From an uncultured Clostridia bacterium (GTDB lineage Bacteria; Bacillota; Clostridia; Christensenellales; Aristaeellaceae): a DNA stretch of 52,058 bases. Within the stretch, counting starts at the first letter, position 1; each line of letters starts with the position of its first letter. Both the position numbers and the translations under genes were made by a program. The stretch is taken from positions 1-52,058 of the forward strand of contig CALVKT010000012.1 of the NCBI GenBank assembly GCA_944333055.1, written 5' to 3'. Below, in pieces: positions 19,038 to 26,674 of this stretch. The notes under the pieces were generated by a model, which worked only from the letters and a program-made list of their open reading frames with translations, did no database searches and was not told the DNA's origin.

Positions 19038-19898
19038 TCACAGGATGAACAACGCTTTGGCATTGTCGATGAAGCGTGTAACGAGCGGGCCGGGATTCTG
19101 CCTGAAGGCAATGCCGTATGTCCAGTAGAGATCACATTGAAAAGGAAGTGTGCGCAGCGGCCTGTATTTCTCGCAAAAGCTCTTCGAGGTGAGAAACACG
19201 CCGCCGTTTTTGCAGATGTCAAACGCTGAAAGCGGGCCCCTGTTGCCGGAGATCAGCTCGGAACCGGGCGCGCGCGCCTGAAGCAGCGCCTGAAGCGCCG
19301 GGACGCAGGAGATGTCGTGGATGCCGATGCGAAGCCGCGCGAGATCCTCCGGCACGATGTCGTCCTTTCTGGCCAGCGGATGCGTGGTGTGCATCACGCA
19401 AACAAAGCGGTCGCGCTTCAGGGGAATGAAGTCCAGCCCGTCCTCATAGAGCTGCGGCACTTCTGCGTGCTCGAAGACATCCAGTTGACCGGTGTGCAGC
19501 AGCTTGAGCGCATCCATCCAATCTTCCGGGGGAACCATGACGTATTCCTGGGCGATCTCCGGATGAATGGCGGAAAAGCGCTCGCAGATCGCCGCCATCA
19601 TCTGCGACATGTCAAACACGCCGATGCGCAGGCGGCGCGCATTTGTATGACGGATCTGTTCAAGCAGCGCGCGAATGTCGCTGCTGATGCGCAGCATCCC
19701 CCGGTAAAACTGCTTGCCCTCTTCCGTGAGCGTCACCCCGTGGTGCGAGCGGATGAGCAGCCTGACGCCCACCTCCTTTTCCAGCAGATCGACCTGCTGA
19801 ATGATCGCCTGTGGCGAGATGTACTGATTGCGCGCGGCGCGCGAAAAACTGCCGCACTCCGCGACGGAAAGAAAGGAAACAATCTGCCTGTCGTTCAT
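19038..19898 (-). CDS. LysR-family transcriptional regulator
   Basis: A 286 aa regulator with the N-terminal winged helix (FLSVAECGSFSRAARNQYIS, then ISPQAIIQQVDLLEKEVGVRLL) and a periplasmic-binding-protein-like effector domain from about 90. It is divergent from the secreted flavoreductase gene with 145 bp between them, the classical arrangement in which a LysR regulator controls the neighbour and itself. The effector is probably the substrate of that reductase; this is inference. Confidence 0.93.
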   Translation of the reverse strand: MNDRQIVSFLSVAECGSFSRAARNQYISPQAIIQQVDLLEKEVGVRLLIRSHHGVTLTEEGKQFYRGMLRISSDIRALLEQIRHTNARRLRIGVFDMSQMMAAICERFSAIHPEIAQEYVMVPPEDWMDALKLLHTGQLDVFEHAEVPQLYEDGLDFIPLKRDRFVCVMHTTHPLARKDDIVPEDLARLRIGIHDISCVPALQALLQARAPGSELISGNRGPLSAFDICKNGGVFLTSKSFCEKYRPLRTLPFQCDLYWTYGIAFRQNPGPLVTRFIDNAKALFIL

Positions 19899-19941
19899 CG
19901 GATCATATCCTTGCGCATGTCCATTGGTTTAAAGGTTTTCC

Positions 19942-19958
19942 TTGTCATCATGATAACA
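19942..19958. promoter_or_regulatory. candidate LysR operator
   Basis: TTGTCATCATGATAACA, an imperfect palindrome with core ATCATGAT (19947-19954), lies between the divergent LysR and flavoreductase genes. It contains a T-N11-A arrangement. Low certainty. Confidence 0.35.
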
Positions 19959-20043
19959 TCTTTCTGCTTCTGTGACAAGCATATTTGTGCTATATTTTTC
20001 ACATAAACCGCCCGGAAGACGGAAAAAGAAGGAGGAAAAACGG

Positions 20044-22122
20044 ATGAAAATGCAGAGGCTTGTCATCATTCTGGCGATGCTGGCCGTACTGGGGAGCGCC
20101 TGCACGGCGTTCGCGGAGGGAGATGCGACCGGCGTTTACGAGGCCGCAGCCAAGGGCTTCGGGGGCGAGGTCAAGGCCGTCGTGACGTTTGACGCGGGGA
20201 AGATCGTGGACGTGGCGCTGAGCGGCGAACAGGAGACCGAGAACATCGGCGGCGTGGCGCTTGAGACGGTCAAGGCCCAGATCCTTGAGGCACAGGGCGT
20301 CGAGATTGACGGCGTGGCGGGCGCGACCGTGACGACGGCGGCGGCGAAGGAGGCGGTGCAGGCGTGCATCGACGAGGCCAACGGCGTGGAGGCCGAGGCA
20401 AAAACGGCGGCCGACGGCGTATACGAGGGATCTTCATTCGGCTTCATGAGCGAGATCAAGGTCGAAGTGACGATGAAGGACAATGCCATTGAAGCGATCG
20501 CGGTTGTTGAAAACGACGACACCGGTATGATTGGCGTGGCGGCAGGAAAGCAGCTGGCCGAACAGATCGTGGCGCAGCAGTCCTTGGCGGTTGATGCCAT
20601 TGCGGGCGCGACCGTGACATCCAATGCGGTCTTTGCCGCAGTGGAAGAGGCGCTTGAGGCGGCCGGCGCGGATGTGGCGGCGATCAAACGCGCGCCGGTG
20701 ACGATGCGCGAAGCGCGCACCACCCAAATGGATACCCAGATCGTGGTCATCGGCGCGGGCATGGCGGGTCTGACGGCGGCCATCGAGGCGGCTGAGGCGG
20801 GAAAGGACGTCATTGTGCTGGAGCGCTCCGGCGTGTACAGCGCATCGACCACCCGCTCCGAGGGCATGGTGATGGGCGCGGAAACCAGCTTCCAGAAGGC
20901 ACAGGGCATTCAGGACAGTCAGGAAGACATGTTCAATGACATGTATGCGCTCTATGCCAAGGAAAAGACGCTGGATGCGAATCTACTTCGCAAGGCGGTC
21001 AACGACTCCGATGAACTGATCGATTGGCTGATCAACCATGGCGTCGTGTTTGAGGAAGTGCATGCGATCTCTGCGCTTGAGCCGCGCAACGACCCCCGCT
21101 CCCATGTCAGCTGGAAGAAGGGCGACGGCCTGATGGAGAAGATTGTCGAGGCGGCGGAAAAGACGCAGAACCTGACGATTTACATGAACACCACGGCGAC
21201 AGAGCTGCTGATGAAAGACGGCGCGGTGACCGGTGTGAAGGCGACCAATCCCTATGGGGACGACATCACCATCACGGCGGATGCGACGATTCTGTGCACA
21301 GGCAGCTACGGTGGAAACCGTGAGATGGTGGCCAAGCTGAATCCGAAGCTGTCGCCGCTCAACTACAGTGGATGGGGCGACGGAGACGGCTGGACGCTGG
21401 CGGAAAGCGCCGGTGCCAAGATGATCCCGATCGGGTACATGGCGGCCAGCTTCGTCTATGCGCCCAGCGGCAAGTGCGATCATACGCAGCCGTATCCGGG
21501 CTCTCCGACCAAGGTGCTCTACAATGTCATCCAGACGAACACCAAAGGCGAACGTCTGATTAACGAAGATGCGTTTACGTTTGATTACGGTGATCTGCTC
21601 TACGATAGCGGCGACACATTCGGCTGGGCCGTAGTTGGCGCAAAGTATCTGGAGAAATACGGTCAGCATTACGATGAGGGCAAGGACAAGACGTTCACCA
21701 CGAACGATGGAAAGACGTATCATCTTGCCTATCAGGCGGATACCATCGAAGCGCTCGCGGAGATGACCGGCATGGATGCAGCGACGCTCAGGGCGACCAT
21801 TGAGCGCTATAACGCCTCCTGTGACGCGGGCGTGGACGAGGAATTTGGAAAAGATCCGCAGTACATGGAACGCGTGGATGCGCCATATACGGCGCTGATG
21901 CTGAATTGCTGCGTGTCCGACGGCTTCAGCGGCTGCGCAATCAACGAAAACGCGCAGGTGCTCGATCAGGACGGCCAGGTGATTCCGGGCTTCTATGCTG
22001 CGGGCACGTGCGCGATGCCGCAGATCATCGGCAACCGCTACTACGGCTGCGGCAGCATTTTGATGACTTGCGGCGTCTACGGCCGGACGGCCGGCGCGCA
22101 TGCCGCGAGCATGGTTGAATGA
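20044..22122 (+). CDS. secreted flavoprotein reductase with two FMN-binding domains (fumarate/urocanate reductase type)
   Basis: Probably reduces an unsaturated organic acid outside the membrane as an electron sink. The 692 aa protein has a signal peptide (cleavage near AFA, residue 24), two FMN_bind domains with flavinylation motifs DGVAGATVT (89-97) and DAIAGATVT (184-192), where ApbE would attach FMN to the threonine, and an FAD-dependent reductase domain starting VVIGAGMAGLTAA (234-246), with GSYGGNREMV and a C-terminal GNRYYGCGSILMT. AGGAGG precedes ATG 20044. Family members reduce fumarate, urocanate, acrylates or cinnamates; the substrate here cannot be read from sequence. The divergent LysR gene probably regulates it. 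Confidence 0.92.
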   Translation: MKMQRLVIILAMLAVLGSACTAFAEGDATGVYEAAAKGFGGEVKAVVTFDAGKIVDVALSGEQETENIGGVALETVKAQILEAQGVEIDGVAGATVTTAAAKEAVQACIDEANGVEAEAKTAADGVYEGSSFGFMSEIKVEVTMKDNAIEAIAVVENDDTGMIGVAAGKQLAEQIVAQQSLAVDAIAGATVTSNAVFAAVEEALEAAGADVAAIKRAPVTMREARTTQMDTQIVVIGAGMAGLTAAIEAAEAGKDVIVLERSGVYSASTTRSEGMVMGAETSFQKAQGIQDSQEDMFNDMYALYAKEKTLDANLLRKAVNDSDELIDWLINHGVVFEEVHAISALEPRNDPRSHVSWKKGDGLMEKIVEAAEKTQNLTIYMNTTATELLMKDGAVTGVKATNPYGDDITITADATILCTGSYGGNREMVAKLNPKLSPLNYSGWGDGDGWTLAESAGAKMIPIGYMAASFVYAPSGKCDHTQPYPGSPTKVLYNVIQTNTKGERLINEDAFTFDYGDLLYDSGDTFGWAVVGAKYLEKYGQHYDEGKDKTFTTNDGKTYHLAYQADTIEALAEMTGMDAATLRATIERYNASCDAGVDEEFGKDPQYMERVDAPYTALMLNCCVSDGFSGCAINENAQVLDQDGQVIPGFYAAGTCAMPQIIGNRYYGCGSILMTCGVYGRTAGAHAASMVE

Positions 22123-22135
22123 TCGCTTCTCCTGC

Positions 22136-22170
22136 GGGCGGCGGACGAATGTCCGTCGCCCTCTCTTTTT
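22136..22170 (+). terminator. terminator of the flavoreductase gene
   Basis: An 11-bp stem with one G-U pair (22136-22146 with 22151-22161), GAAT loop, then TCTCTTTTT. Confidence 0.85.
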
Positions 22171-22180
22171 GCCCGGTTTT

Positions 22181-22225
22181 TCCGGAACATGGATAAATGT
22201 AGGTTTGTCCGGAACATGGATAAAT
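22181..22225. repeat. 18-bp direct repeat upstream of the scp promoter
   Basis: TCCGGAACATGGATAAAT occurs at 22181-22198 and 22208-22225, period 27 bp. The second copy ends three bases before the -35. Likely an operator. Confidence 0.75.
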
Positions 22226-22228
22226 CGC

Positions 22229-22258
22229 TTGACAGAAAAACGAGAACTGCGCTACAAT
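22229..22258 (+). promoter_or_regulatory. promoter of the M50 peptidase-scpA-scpB-mscL operon
   Basis: TTGACA (22229-22234), 18 bp, TACAAT (22253-22258), 56 bp before the GTG start. Confidence 0.8.
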
Positions 22259-22314
22259 AGAGCGGCAATGCGTGTATAGCAGAAGCAAAGTGCGAAGAGG
22301 AGGGGAGAACGCGC

Positions 22315-23094
22315 GTGTGGGAGGAACTGTCTGCCTTGCTGGCGGAGCCGATTTCCTTTTTGGATCAGGCAGTTTACCGCGTGCTGGCCGTGCTCATCGG
22401 CCTGTGCTGCCACGAGTGGGCGCACGCGTATGCGGCGTACCGCTGCGGCGACGATACCGCCAAACGCGCGGGGCGGCTGTCGCTCAACCCGCTGCGCCAC
22501 CTCGATCCCGTCGGCACGCTGCTCATGTTCTTCTTTGGCTTCGGCTACGCCAAGCCCGTGCCGGTCAACCCGTGGAACTACAGGGGCGACCGGCGCAAGG
22601 CAGATCTGCTGGTGAGCCTGGCAGGCATCGCGGTCAACATGCTGCTCTTCGTGCTCTTCACGCTGCTGACGGTCGCATGCAGCGCGTGCATGTGGCAGAC
22701 ACAGGTGATCGACGAGGTGGGCCTGACCACGTTGGTCAGCTACCGCTACAACGCCGTCTGGTCGGTGATCGCCGGCAGCGCGCAGGAGGACTTCGGTGCG
22801 CTGATCGCCCATTCGGCGCTGATTCCGTTTGTGCGCCTGTTTGCGTATACCGCGCTGGTGAACCTGAATCTGGCCGTGTTTAACCTCATCCCGCTGCCGC
22901 CGCTGGACGGCTATCATGTGTTCAACGATTTGGTGTTTCGGGGCCGGTTCCATCTGTCGGAGCGCGCGTTCCGCGTGGGCATGCTCATCGTGCTGATCCT
23001 CTCGGCGCAGGGCGTGCTCGGACGGATCATCGCCGCGGTGGTCTATCCCGCGCAGGATCTGCTGCTCTGGCCCATCGGCCTGATCTGGGGGTAA
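22315..23094 (+). CDS. M50-family site-2 protease-like membrane metallopeptidase
   Basis: A 259 aa polytopic protein of the small-clade M50 family with zinc-binding HEWAH (residues 33-37) in the first helix and the second zinc/active motif LPPLDGYH near 200. FGYAKPVPVNPWNYRG matches the family's PDZ-less form. GTG 22315 has AGGAGGGG upstream. In Firmicutes this gene is typically next to scpA-scpB, as here; its substrate in this context is unknown. Three bases separate it from scpA. Confidence 0.93.
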   Translation: MWEELSALLAEPISFLDQAVYRVLAVLIGLCCHEWAHAYAAYRCGDDTAKRAGRLSLNPLRHLDPVGTLLMFFFGFGYAKPVPVNPWNYRGDRRKADLLVSLAGIAVNMLLFVLFTLLTVACSACMWQTQVIDEVGLTTLVSYRYNAVWSVIAGSAQEDFGALIAHSALIPFVRLFAYTALVNLNLAVFNLIPLPPLDGYHVFNDLVFRGRFHLSERAFRVGMLIVLILSAQGVLGRIIAAVVYPAQDLLLWPIGLIWG

Positions 23095-23097
23095 CGC

Positions 23098-23877
23098 GTG
23101 GCATATGTCGTATCGCTCAAGCAGTTTGAGGGGCCGCTCGACCTGCTGCTGCACCTGATCACCCGCGCGAAGGTGGACATCAAGGACATATTCGTCTCGC
23201 AGATCACGGAACAATACCTCGCATCGTTGGACGGCCTGGACGAGCTGGACATGGACGTGGCCAGCGAGTTCCTGACGATGGCGGCGACGCTGCTGGAGAT
23301 CAAGTCCCGCGCGCTGCTGCCGCGCCCGCCCGCGCCTGAGGAGGAGGGCGAGGAGACGCCGGAACAGGCGCTGATCCGCCGGCTTGAGGAGTACAAGCTC
23401 TACAAGGAGAGCGCCGGGCAGATGAGGGCGTTTGAGCAGGCGGCCATGCAGGTCTTCAGCAAGCTGCCGGAGGAATACCCGCTGCCGCCGCAGCCGGTGG
23501 AACTGACGGGTCTGACGCTGCAGGGGCTGGTGCGTGCGCTGGAGCGCATCCTTGCGCGCCAGACGGCCGTCGATGAGCCGGGCCGCGTGTTCCGCGCGAT
23601 CACGCGCGACAAGTTCACCATCGAACAGTGCACGTTTAACCTGACCACGCGGCTCAAGCGCGGCCCAGTGCTCTTTTCGGACATGCTCTCCTGCGAGGTG
23701 ACGCGCGACGAAATCGTCTCGTACTTTCTGGCGATGCTCGAACTGCTCAAGCTGGGCAAGCTGCACGTGCGACAGGAGCACGCCTTTGACGACATCCTGA
23801 TCATGCCCGGCAGAGGGGAGGATGCGCATGGAGAAGACGGAACAGACGGCGATGCCGCTGGACGGACAGAAGATTGA
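23098..23877 (+). CDS. scpA: segregation and condensation protein A
   Basis: Kleisin subunit of the SMC-ScpAB condensin that organises and separates chromosomes. The 259 aa product starts MAYVVSLKQFEGPLDLLLHLI with the family hallmark FEGPLDLLL, followed by LDMDVASEFLTMAATLLEIKSRALLP. It starts with GTG and overlaps the scpB gene. A charged C-terminal tail GEDAHGEDGTDGDA is extra and unstructured. Confidence 0.96.
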   Translation: MAYVVSLKQFEGPLDLLLHLITRAKVDIKDIFVSQITEQYLASLDGLDELDMDVASEFLTMAATLLEIKSRALLPRPPAPEEEGEETPEQALIRRLEEYKLYKESAGQMRAFEQAAMQVFSKLPEEYPLPPQPVELTGLTLQGLVRALERILARQTAVDEPGRVFRAITRDKFTIEQCTFNLTTRLKRGPVLFSDMLSCEVTRDEIVSYFLAMLELLKLGKLHVRQEHAFDDILIMPGRGEDAHGEDGTDGDAAGRTED

Positions 23878-24502
23878 CATGCAGGAGCGCGTGGGCATCG
23901 TGGAAGCGATCCTGTTTGTCAGCGGCAACGCGGTGGAGAAGAAGGAGCTCTGCCGCGCCATGGGGCTCACGGAAGGCGAGCTGGAGGAGACGCTGGACGC
24001 GCTGGAGAGCGGATACGACTTTGACCGGCGCGGGCTTCGCCTGCTGCGCTTTGGCGCGCACGTGCAGCTCACCACGCGCCCGGACTACGCGCCGTATGTG
24101 GAAAAGCTGCTGCAGCCCGTGCAAAAGCAGTCGCTCTCTCAGGCGGTCATGGAGACGCTGGCGGTGATCGCCTATCGCCAGCCGGTGACCAAGGCGGAGG
24201 TCGAGCAGATTCGCGGCGTCAAATGCGATTATTCCGTGCAGTCGCTGGTCTCAAAGGGGCTCATCGAGGAGGTGGGGCGCAAAGAGGCGCTCGGCCGCCC
24301 GATTCTCTACGGCACGACGGACGCATTTTTGCGCCATTTCTGCATCGCTTCGCTCTCGGAGTTGCCGGAGATCGATTTCTCCGGCCTGGCGGCGAAGCTG
24401 GACGCCGGCGCAGACGCCGCGCATGAAGAAGCCGTTTCCGGCGGAATGCCCGCCGGTAAACCGATGCAACAACCAACACAAGATGAGGAGAACCCGGTAT
24501 GA
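23828..24502 (+). CDS. scpB: segregation and condensation protein B
   Basis: Winged-helix partner of ScpA in the SMC complex. The 224 aa product contains VGIVEAILFVSGNAVEKKEL, the diagnostic METLAVIAYRQPVTKAEVEQIRGV, and LGRPILYGTTDAFLRHF. ATG 23828 is six bases from GGGGAGG; ATG 23822 is directly on it. Its stop overlaps the mscL start (ATGA). The C-terminal 30 residues are low-complexity. Confidence 0.95.
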   Translation: MEKTEQTAMPLDGQKIDMQERVGIVEAILFVSGNAVEKKELCRAMGLTEGELEETLDALESGYDFDRRGLRLLRFGAHVQLTTRPDYAPYVEKLLQPVQKQSLSQAVMETLAVIAYRQPVTKAEVEQIRGVKCDYSVQSLVSKGLIEEVGRKEALGRPILYGTTDAFLRHFCIASLSELPEIDFSGLAAKLDAGADAAHEEAVSGGMPAGKPMQQPTQDEENPV

Positions 24503-24945
24503 AAAAGTTCTTTGAGGAGTTCAAAACGTTTGCGATGCGCGGCAATGTCGTAGACATGGCCGTCGGCGTGATCATTGGTAGCGCCTTTGGCAAGATCACC
24601 ACGTCCCTGGTCAACGACATCTTCATGCCGTTGCTGGGCTTGCTGACCGGCGGCGTCGATTTCGGCGGCCTGTTCTATGCCCTGGACGGCCAGCACTATG
24701 CGACGGTCGATGCGGCGGCTGCGGCCGGCGTGGCGACGGTCAACTACGGCGCGTTTGTCCAGTGCATCGTCGATTTCATCCTTGTGGCGTTCTGTATGTT
24801 CCTGGTGATCAAGCTGATGAACATGCTCTGGAAGAAGGAAGAGCCGGCGCCCGCGAAAGCGCCGCGCCTGTGCCCGTACTGCCGCATGGAGATCGCGGAT
24901 GATGCGACGCGCTGCGGCCACTGCACCTCCGATCTGACCAAGTGA
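24499..24945 (+). CDS. mscL: large-conductance mechanosensitive channel with C-terminal zinc ribbon
   Basis: Pressure-relief channel of the cytoplasmic membrane. The 148 aa protein has the family N-terminus MKKFFEEFKTFAMRGNVVDM with AVGVIIGSAFGKI (TM1, 15-45) and TM2 at about 86-108. After WKKEEPAPAK comes a rubredoxin-like knuckle with Cys125, Cys128, Cys139 and Cys142, a zinc ribbon not found in Escherichia coli MscL. It overlaps scpB by 4 bp (ATGA), so it is cotranscribed with the condensin genes. Confidence 0.93.
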   Translation: MKKFFEEFKTFAMRGNVVDMAVGVIIGSAFGKITTSLVNDIFMPLLGLLTGGVDFGGLFYALDGQHYATVDAAAAAGVATVNYGAFVQCIVDFILVAFCMFLVIKLMNMLWKKEEPAPAKAPRLCPYCRMEIADDATRCGHCTSDLTK

Positions 24946-25075
24946 TGCAAAGGCCCGCGCGCTGCGCGCGGCCGGCACATGATCACAGAAGCGGCGTACA
25001 CATCTTCGCTGCGGATGGCCATGAAGGGACTTTGGCCCCTTCGCGCTTTCCCGGAGAGGTGTGTCCGCTTTGCCG

Positions 25076-25102
25076 AAAAGGCCCGCGCTGCGCGGGCCTT
25101 TT
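25076..25102. terminator. bidirectional terminator after the mscL region
   Basis: A 12-bp stem (25076-25087 with 25091-25102) with A4 on one side and T4 on the other. A further GC-rich hairpin lies directly after mscL (about 24952-24974), and GAAGGGACTTTGGCCCCTTC at about 25023 repeats the style of the hairpin behind sigE. Confidence 0.75.
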
Positions 25103-25214
25103 CGCGCGCAGCGGTGCAGAAAAGAGCCGCGTGACAGCCCGGCGAAGTGTCCGGGGCTTCACCGCTGTGTACGTTCAACCGCCGCGCAAAAATTCAAAAA
25201 AGCGAAAAAAGAGG

Positions 25215-25243
25215 TTGACATGTGAGCCGAAAGCTGATATAAT
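25215..25243 (+). promoter_or_regulatory. promoter of the tRNA genes
   Basis: Consensus TTGACA (25215-25220), 17 bp, consensus TATAAT (25238-25243), 50 bp before tRNA-Thr. Confidence 0.9.
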
Positions 25244-25293
25244 CTCTATCTGTCAGGCGCGAGAATGTCGCGGATACGGACGGGTAGCCCGAT

Positions 25294-25369
25294 GCCAATG
25301 TGGCTCAGTCGGTAGAGCAGCTGATTCGTAATCAGCAGGTCAAGGGTTCGAGTCCCTTCATTGGCTCCA
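25294..25369 (+). tRNA. tRNA-Thr (anticodon CGT)
   Basis: A 76-nt cloverleaf: acceptor GCCAATG/CATTGGC, D arm GGCTC-GAGC, anticodon arm GCTGA-TTCGTAA-TCAGC with anticodon CGT for ACG, T arm AAGGG-TTCGAGT-CCCTT, encoded CCA. Confidence 0.96.
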
Positions 25370-25374
25370 TATTT

Positions 25375-25451
25375 CGAGGTGTAGCGCAGTTTGGTAGCGC
25401 GTTTGGTTCGGGACCAAAAGGTCGCAGGTTCAAATCCTGTCACCTCGACCA
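25375..25451 (+). tRNA. tRNA-Pro (anticodon CGG)
   Basis: A 77-nt cloverleaf: acceptor CGAGGTG/CACCTCG, anticodon arm TTTGG-TTCGGGA-CCAAA with anticodon CGG for CCG, T arm with GGTTCAAATCC, encoded CCA. Five bases separate it from tRNA-Thr, so both come from one transcript. Confidence 0.96.
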
Positions 25452-25456
25452 GATTT

Positions 25457-25486
25457 GTCTGAAAACGATGGTTTTCAGACTTTTTT
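25457..25486 (+). terminator. terminator of the tRNA transcript
   Basis: A perfect 10-bp stem (25457-25466 with 25471-25480), GATG loop, then six T. Confidence 0.92.
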
Positions 25487-25600
25487 GTTGCCTATTTCTG
25501 GCACAAATGGGCCTGTAAAGCAAGCGCATTTCAGCGCCTGTCTTTTCGGTTTCTTGCACAGAAGACAGGCGCGCCGCTGCCGGCGCGGCTCCTCGTGCCG

Positions 25601-25807
25601 ATCACGGCAGCGGAGCGCTTCCCCAGCAGTTTCGGCTCCGCGCATGCCTTTCACAAAATCGCTGAACGCTGCCTTGCGAAAATGCGCAATCGTCCTCAAA
25701 TCGGGCCGGAGCATATTCGGCAAATCAGGCAGCGCCGCATGCCTCCGGCATTCCGCCATGAGCCGCCTTGTGGAGCGGATCCGGTTCAGACCGCCGCAGA
25801 TGCAGAG
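25601..25807 (-). pseudogene. decayed IS1182-type transposase fragment
   Basis: The minus frame reads LCICGGLNRIRSTRRLMAEC, then LRPDLRTIAHFRK, which correspond to the conserved YIYGYLNRIRSSRRLE and LxPDFRTIADFRK of IS1182-family transposases. The N-terminal segment and the catalytic part are missing or scrambled, and no inverted repeats are visible. It lies about 150 bp behind the tRNA genes, a common landing site for mobile DNA. Confidence 0.55.
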
Positions 25808-25943
25808 CGTAGCACATCGCGCGGATCGGAGCCGGGCCCGCGCGTCTGCGCAGGCGTGGCGTGCGAAAACCCCGGCTCGTCCATGGGCAGGCCGTCCCAC
25901 ATGCCCGGATCACCCTTTTGTATCTAAGGAAGAACGCGAAGAG

Positions 25944-26108
25944 ATGCCGGCGTCCATGATGGCCATCGTCAGCCCAAAGGGCGGCGCGGGCAAAGCGGCG
26001 GCCTGCACGAACCTCGGCATTGGCCTGGCGAATCGTTTGAGGTTGACTGCGTTGCACAGGCCGAAAAAATGCGCGATAACGGCAGAAACATGGATTTCTG
26101 CGTCTTGA
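25944..26108 (+). pseudogene. ParA/Soj N-terminal remnant
   Basis: A short frame starting MPASMMAIVSPKGGAGKAAACTNLGIGLAN, matching the deviant Walker A start of ParA-type ATPases (KGGxGKTT followed by NLxxxLA). The threonine pair after GK is changed to AA, and the similarity stops after about 35 residues, followed by a stop at 26108. No ParB or plasmid gene is nearby. Confidence 0.5.
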
Positions 26109-26348
26109 CATGAACGGCGTAATGTTGTACCTTTTTTTTGTCGGTTTCAGATGCCCCGAAGAAGCGCATGGAAATCCCTGCTCACCGAGGCGTTCGCCTC
26201 CATGACGGCCGCTTTCTGGAGCGCCGGTTTTGCTGCGTCATACCGATCCTTTTTCGTGCGCACATCCGTCGTAAAGCGCAGGCATGGAGGAGAGATGCGG
26301 CGTTTCCTGCGCGGCAGGAATACCCGCCATGCTTTTTTTCATGCCGTC

Positions 26349-26401
26349 TTAAACTGAATCGCCCATCCCTAAGGCCACCTTAGTCTGTGGAATTGTATCA
26401 T
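26349..26401 (+). promoter_or_regulatory. potassium-module promoter 1 with candidate response-regulator box
   Basis: TTAAACTGA at 26349-26357 and a TAAGG-CTTAG segment (26370-26383) precede TATCAT (26396-26401). The same elements at the same distances stand before trkH (29250-29302). No -35 is visible, as expected for an activator-dependent promoter. Confidence 0.6.
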
Positions 26402-26443
26402 ACAGGTACAGATAAACCGCAGCCAACGAAGGAGGTGCGCCGA

Positions 26444-26674
26444 ATGGAAGCATTGGTGTTGATTCTTGCTACCATTTATGCGTTTGTGGTGGGTCATGTC
26501 TTTGTGAGCAAAGCCGACAGGTTTATGAACCAGCATCCGCAGGCCTTTCCCGGCAGACGGAGAATCACTGTCGTAGACCCTTCCCTTCGGCACGACATTT
26601 CCGATGATCCGGCTTTTTGCACACCAGCCATCGAAGGCAAGGAGGCCCCAAGAGTTGAGAAAAACCATTCATGA
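26444..26674 (+). CDS. 76-aa single-helix membrane protein at the head of the kinase operon
   Basis: Starts MEALVLILATIYAFVVGHVF, one membrane helix (3-20), then a soluble tail with FPGRRRITVVDPSLRHDIS. AAGGAGGTG stands seven bases before ATG 26444. It overlaps the kinase gene by 20 bp, so the two are translationally linked. It may be an accessory subunit of the kinase or transporter, in the manner of small proteins in Kdp systems, but there is no recognised similarity. Confidence 0.65.
   Translation: MEALVLILATIYAFVVGHVFVSKADRFMNQHPQAFPGRRRITVVDPSLRHDISDDPAFCTPAIEGKEAPRVEKNHS

Noticed and set aside
18742-19041. 99-codon minus ORF between sigE and the LysR gene
   Set aside because: It covers two terminator hairpins and the sigE 3' end; Cys/Pro/Arg-rich product, not coding.
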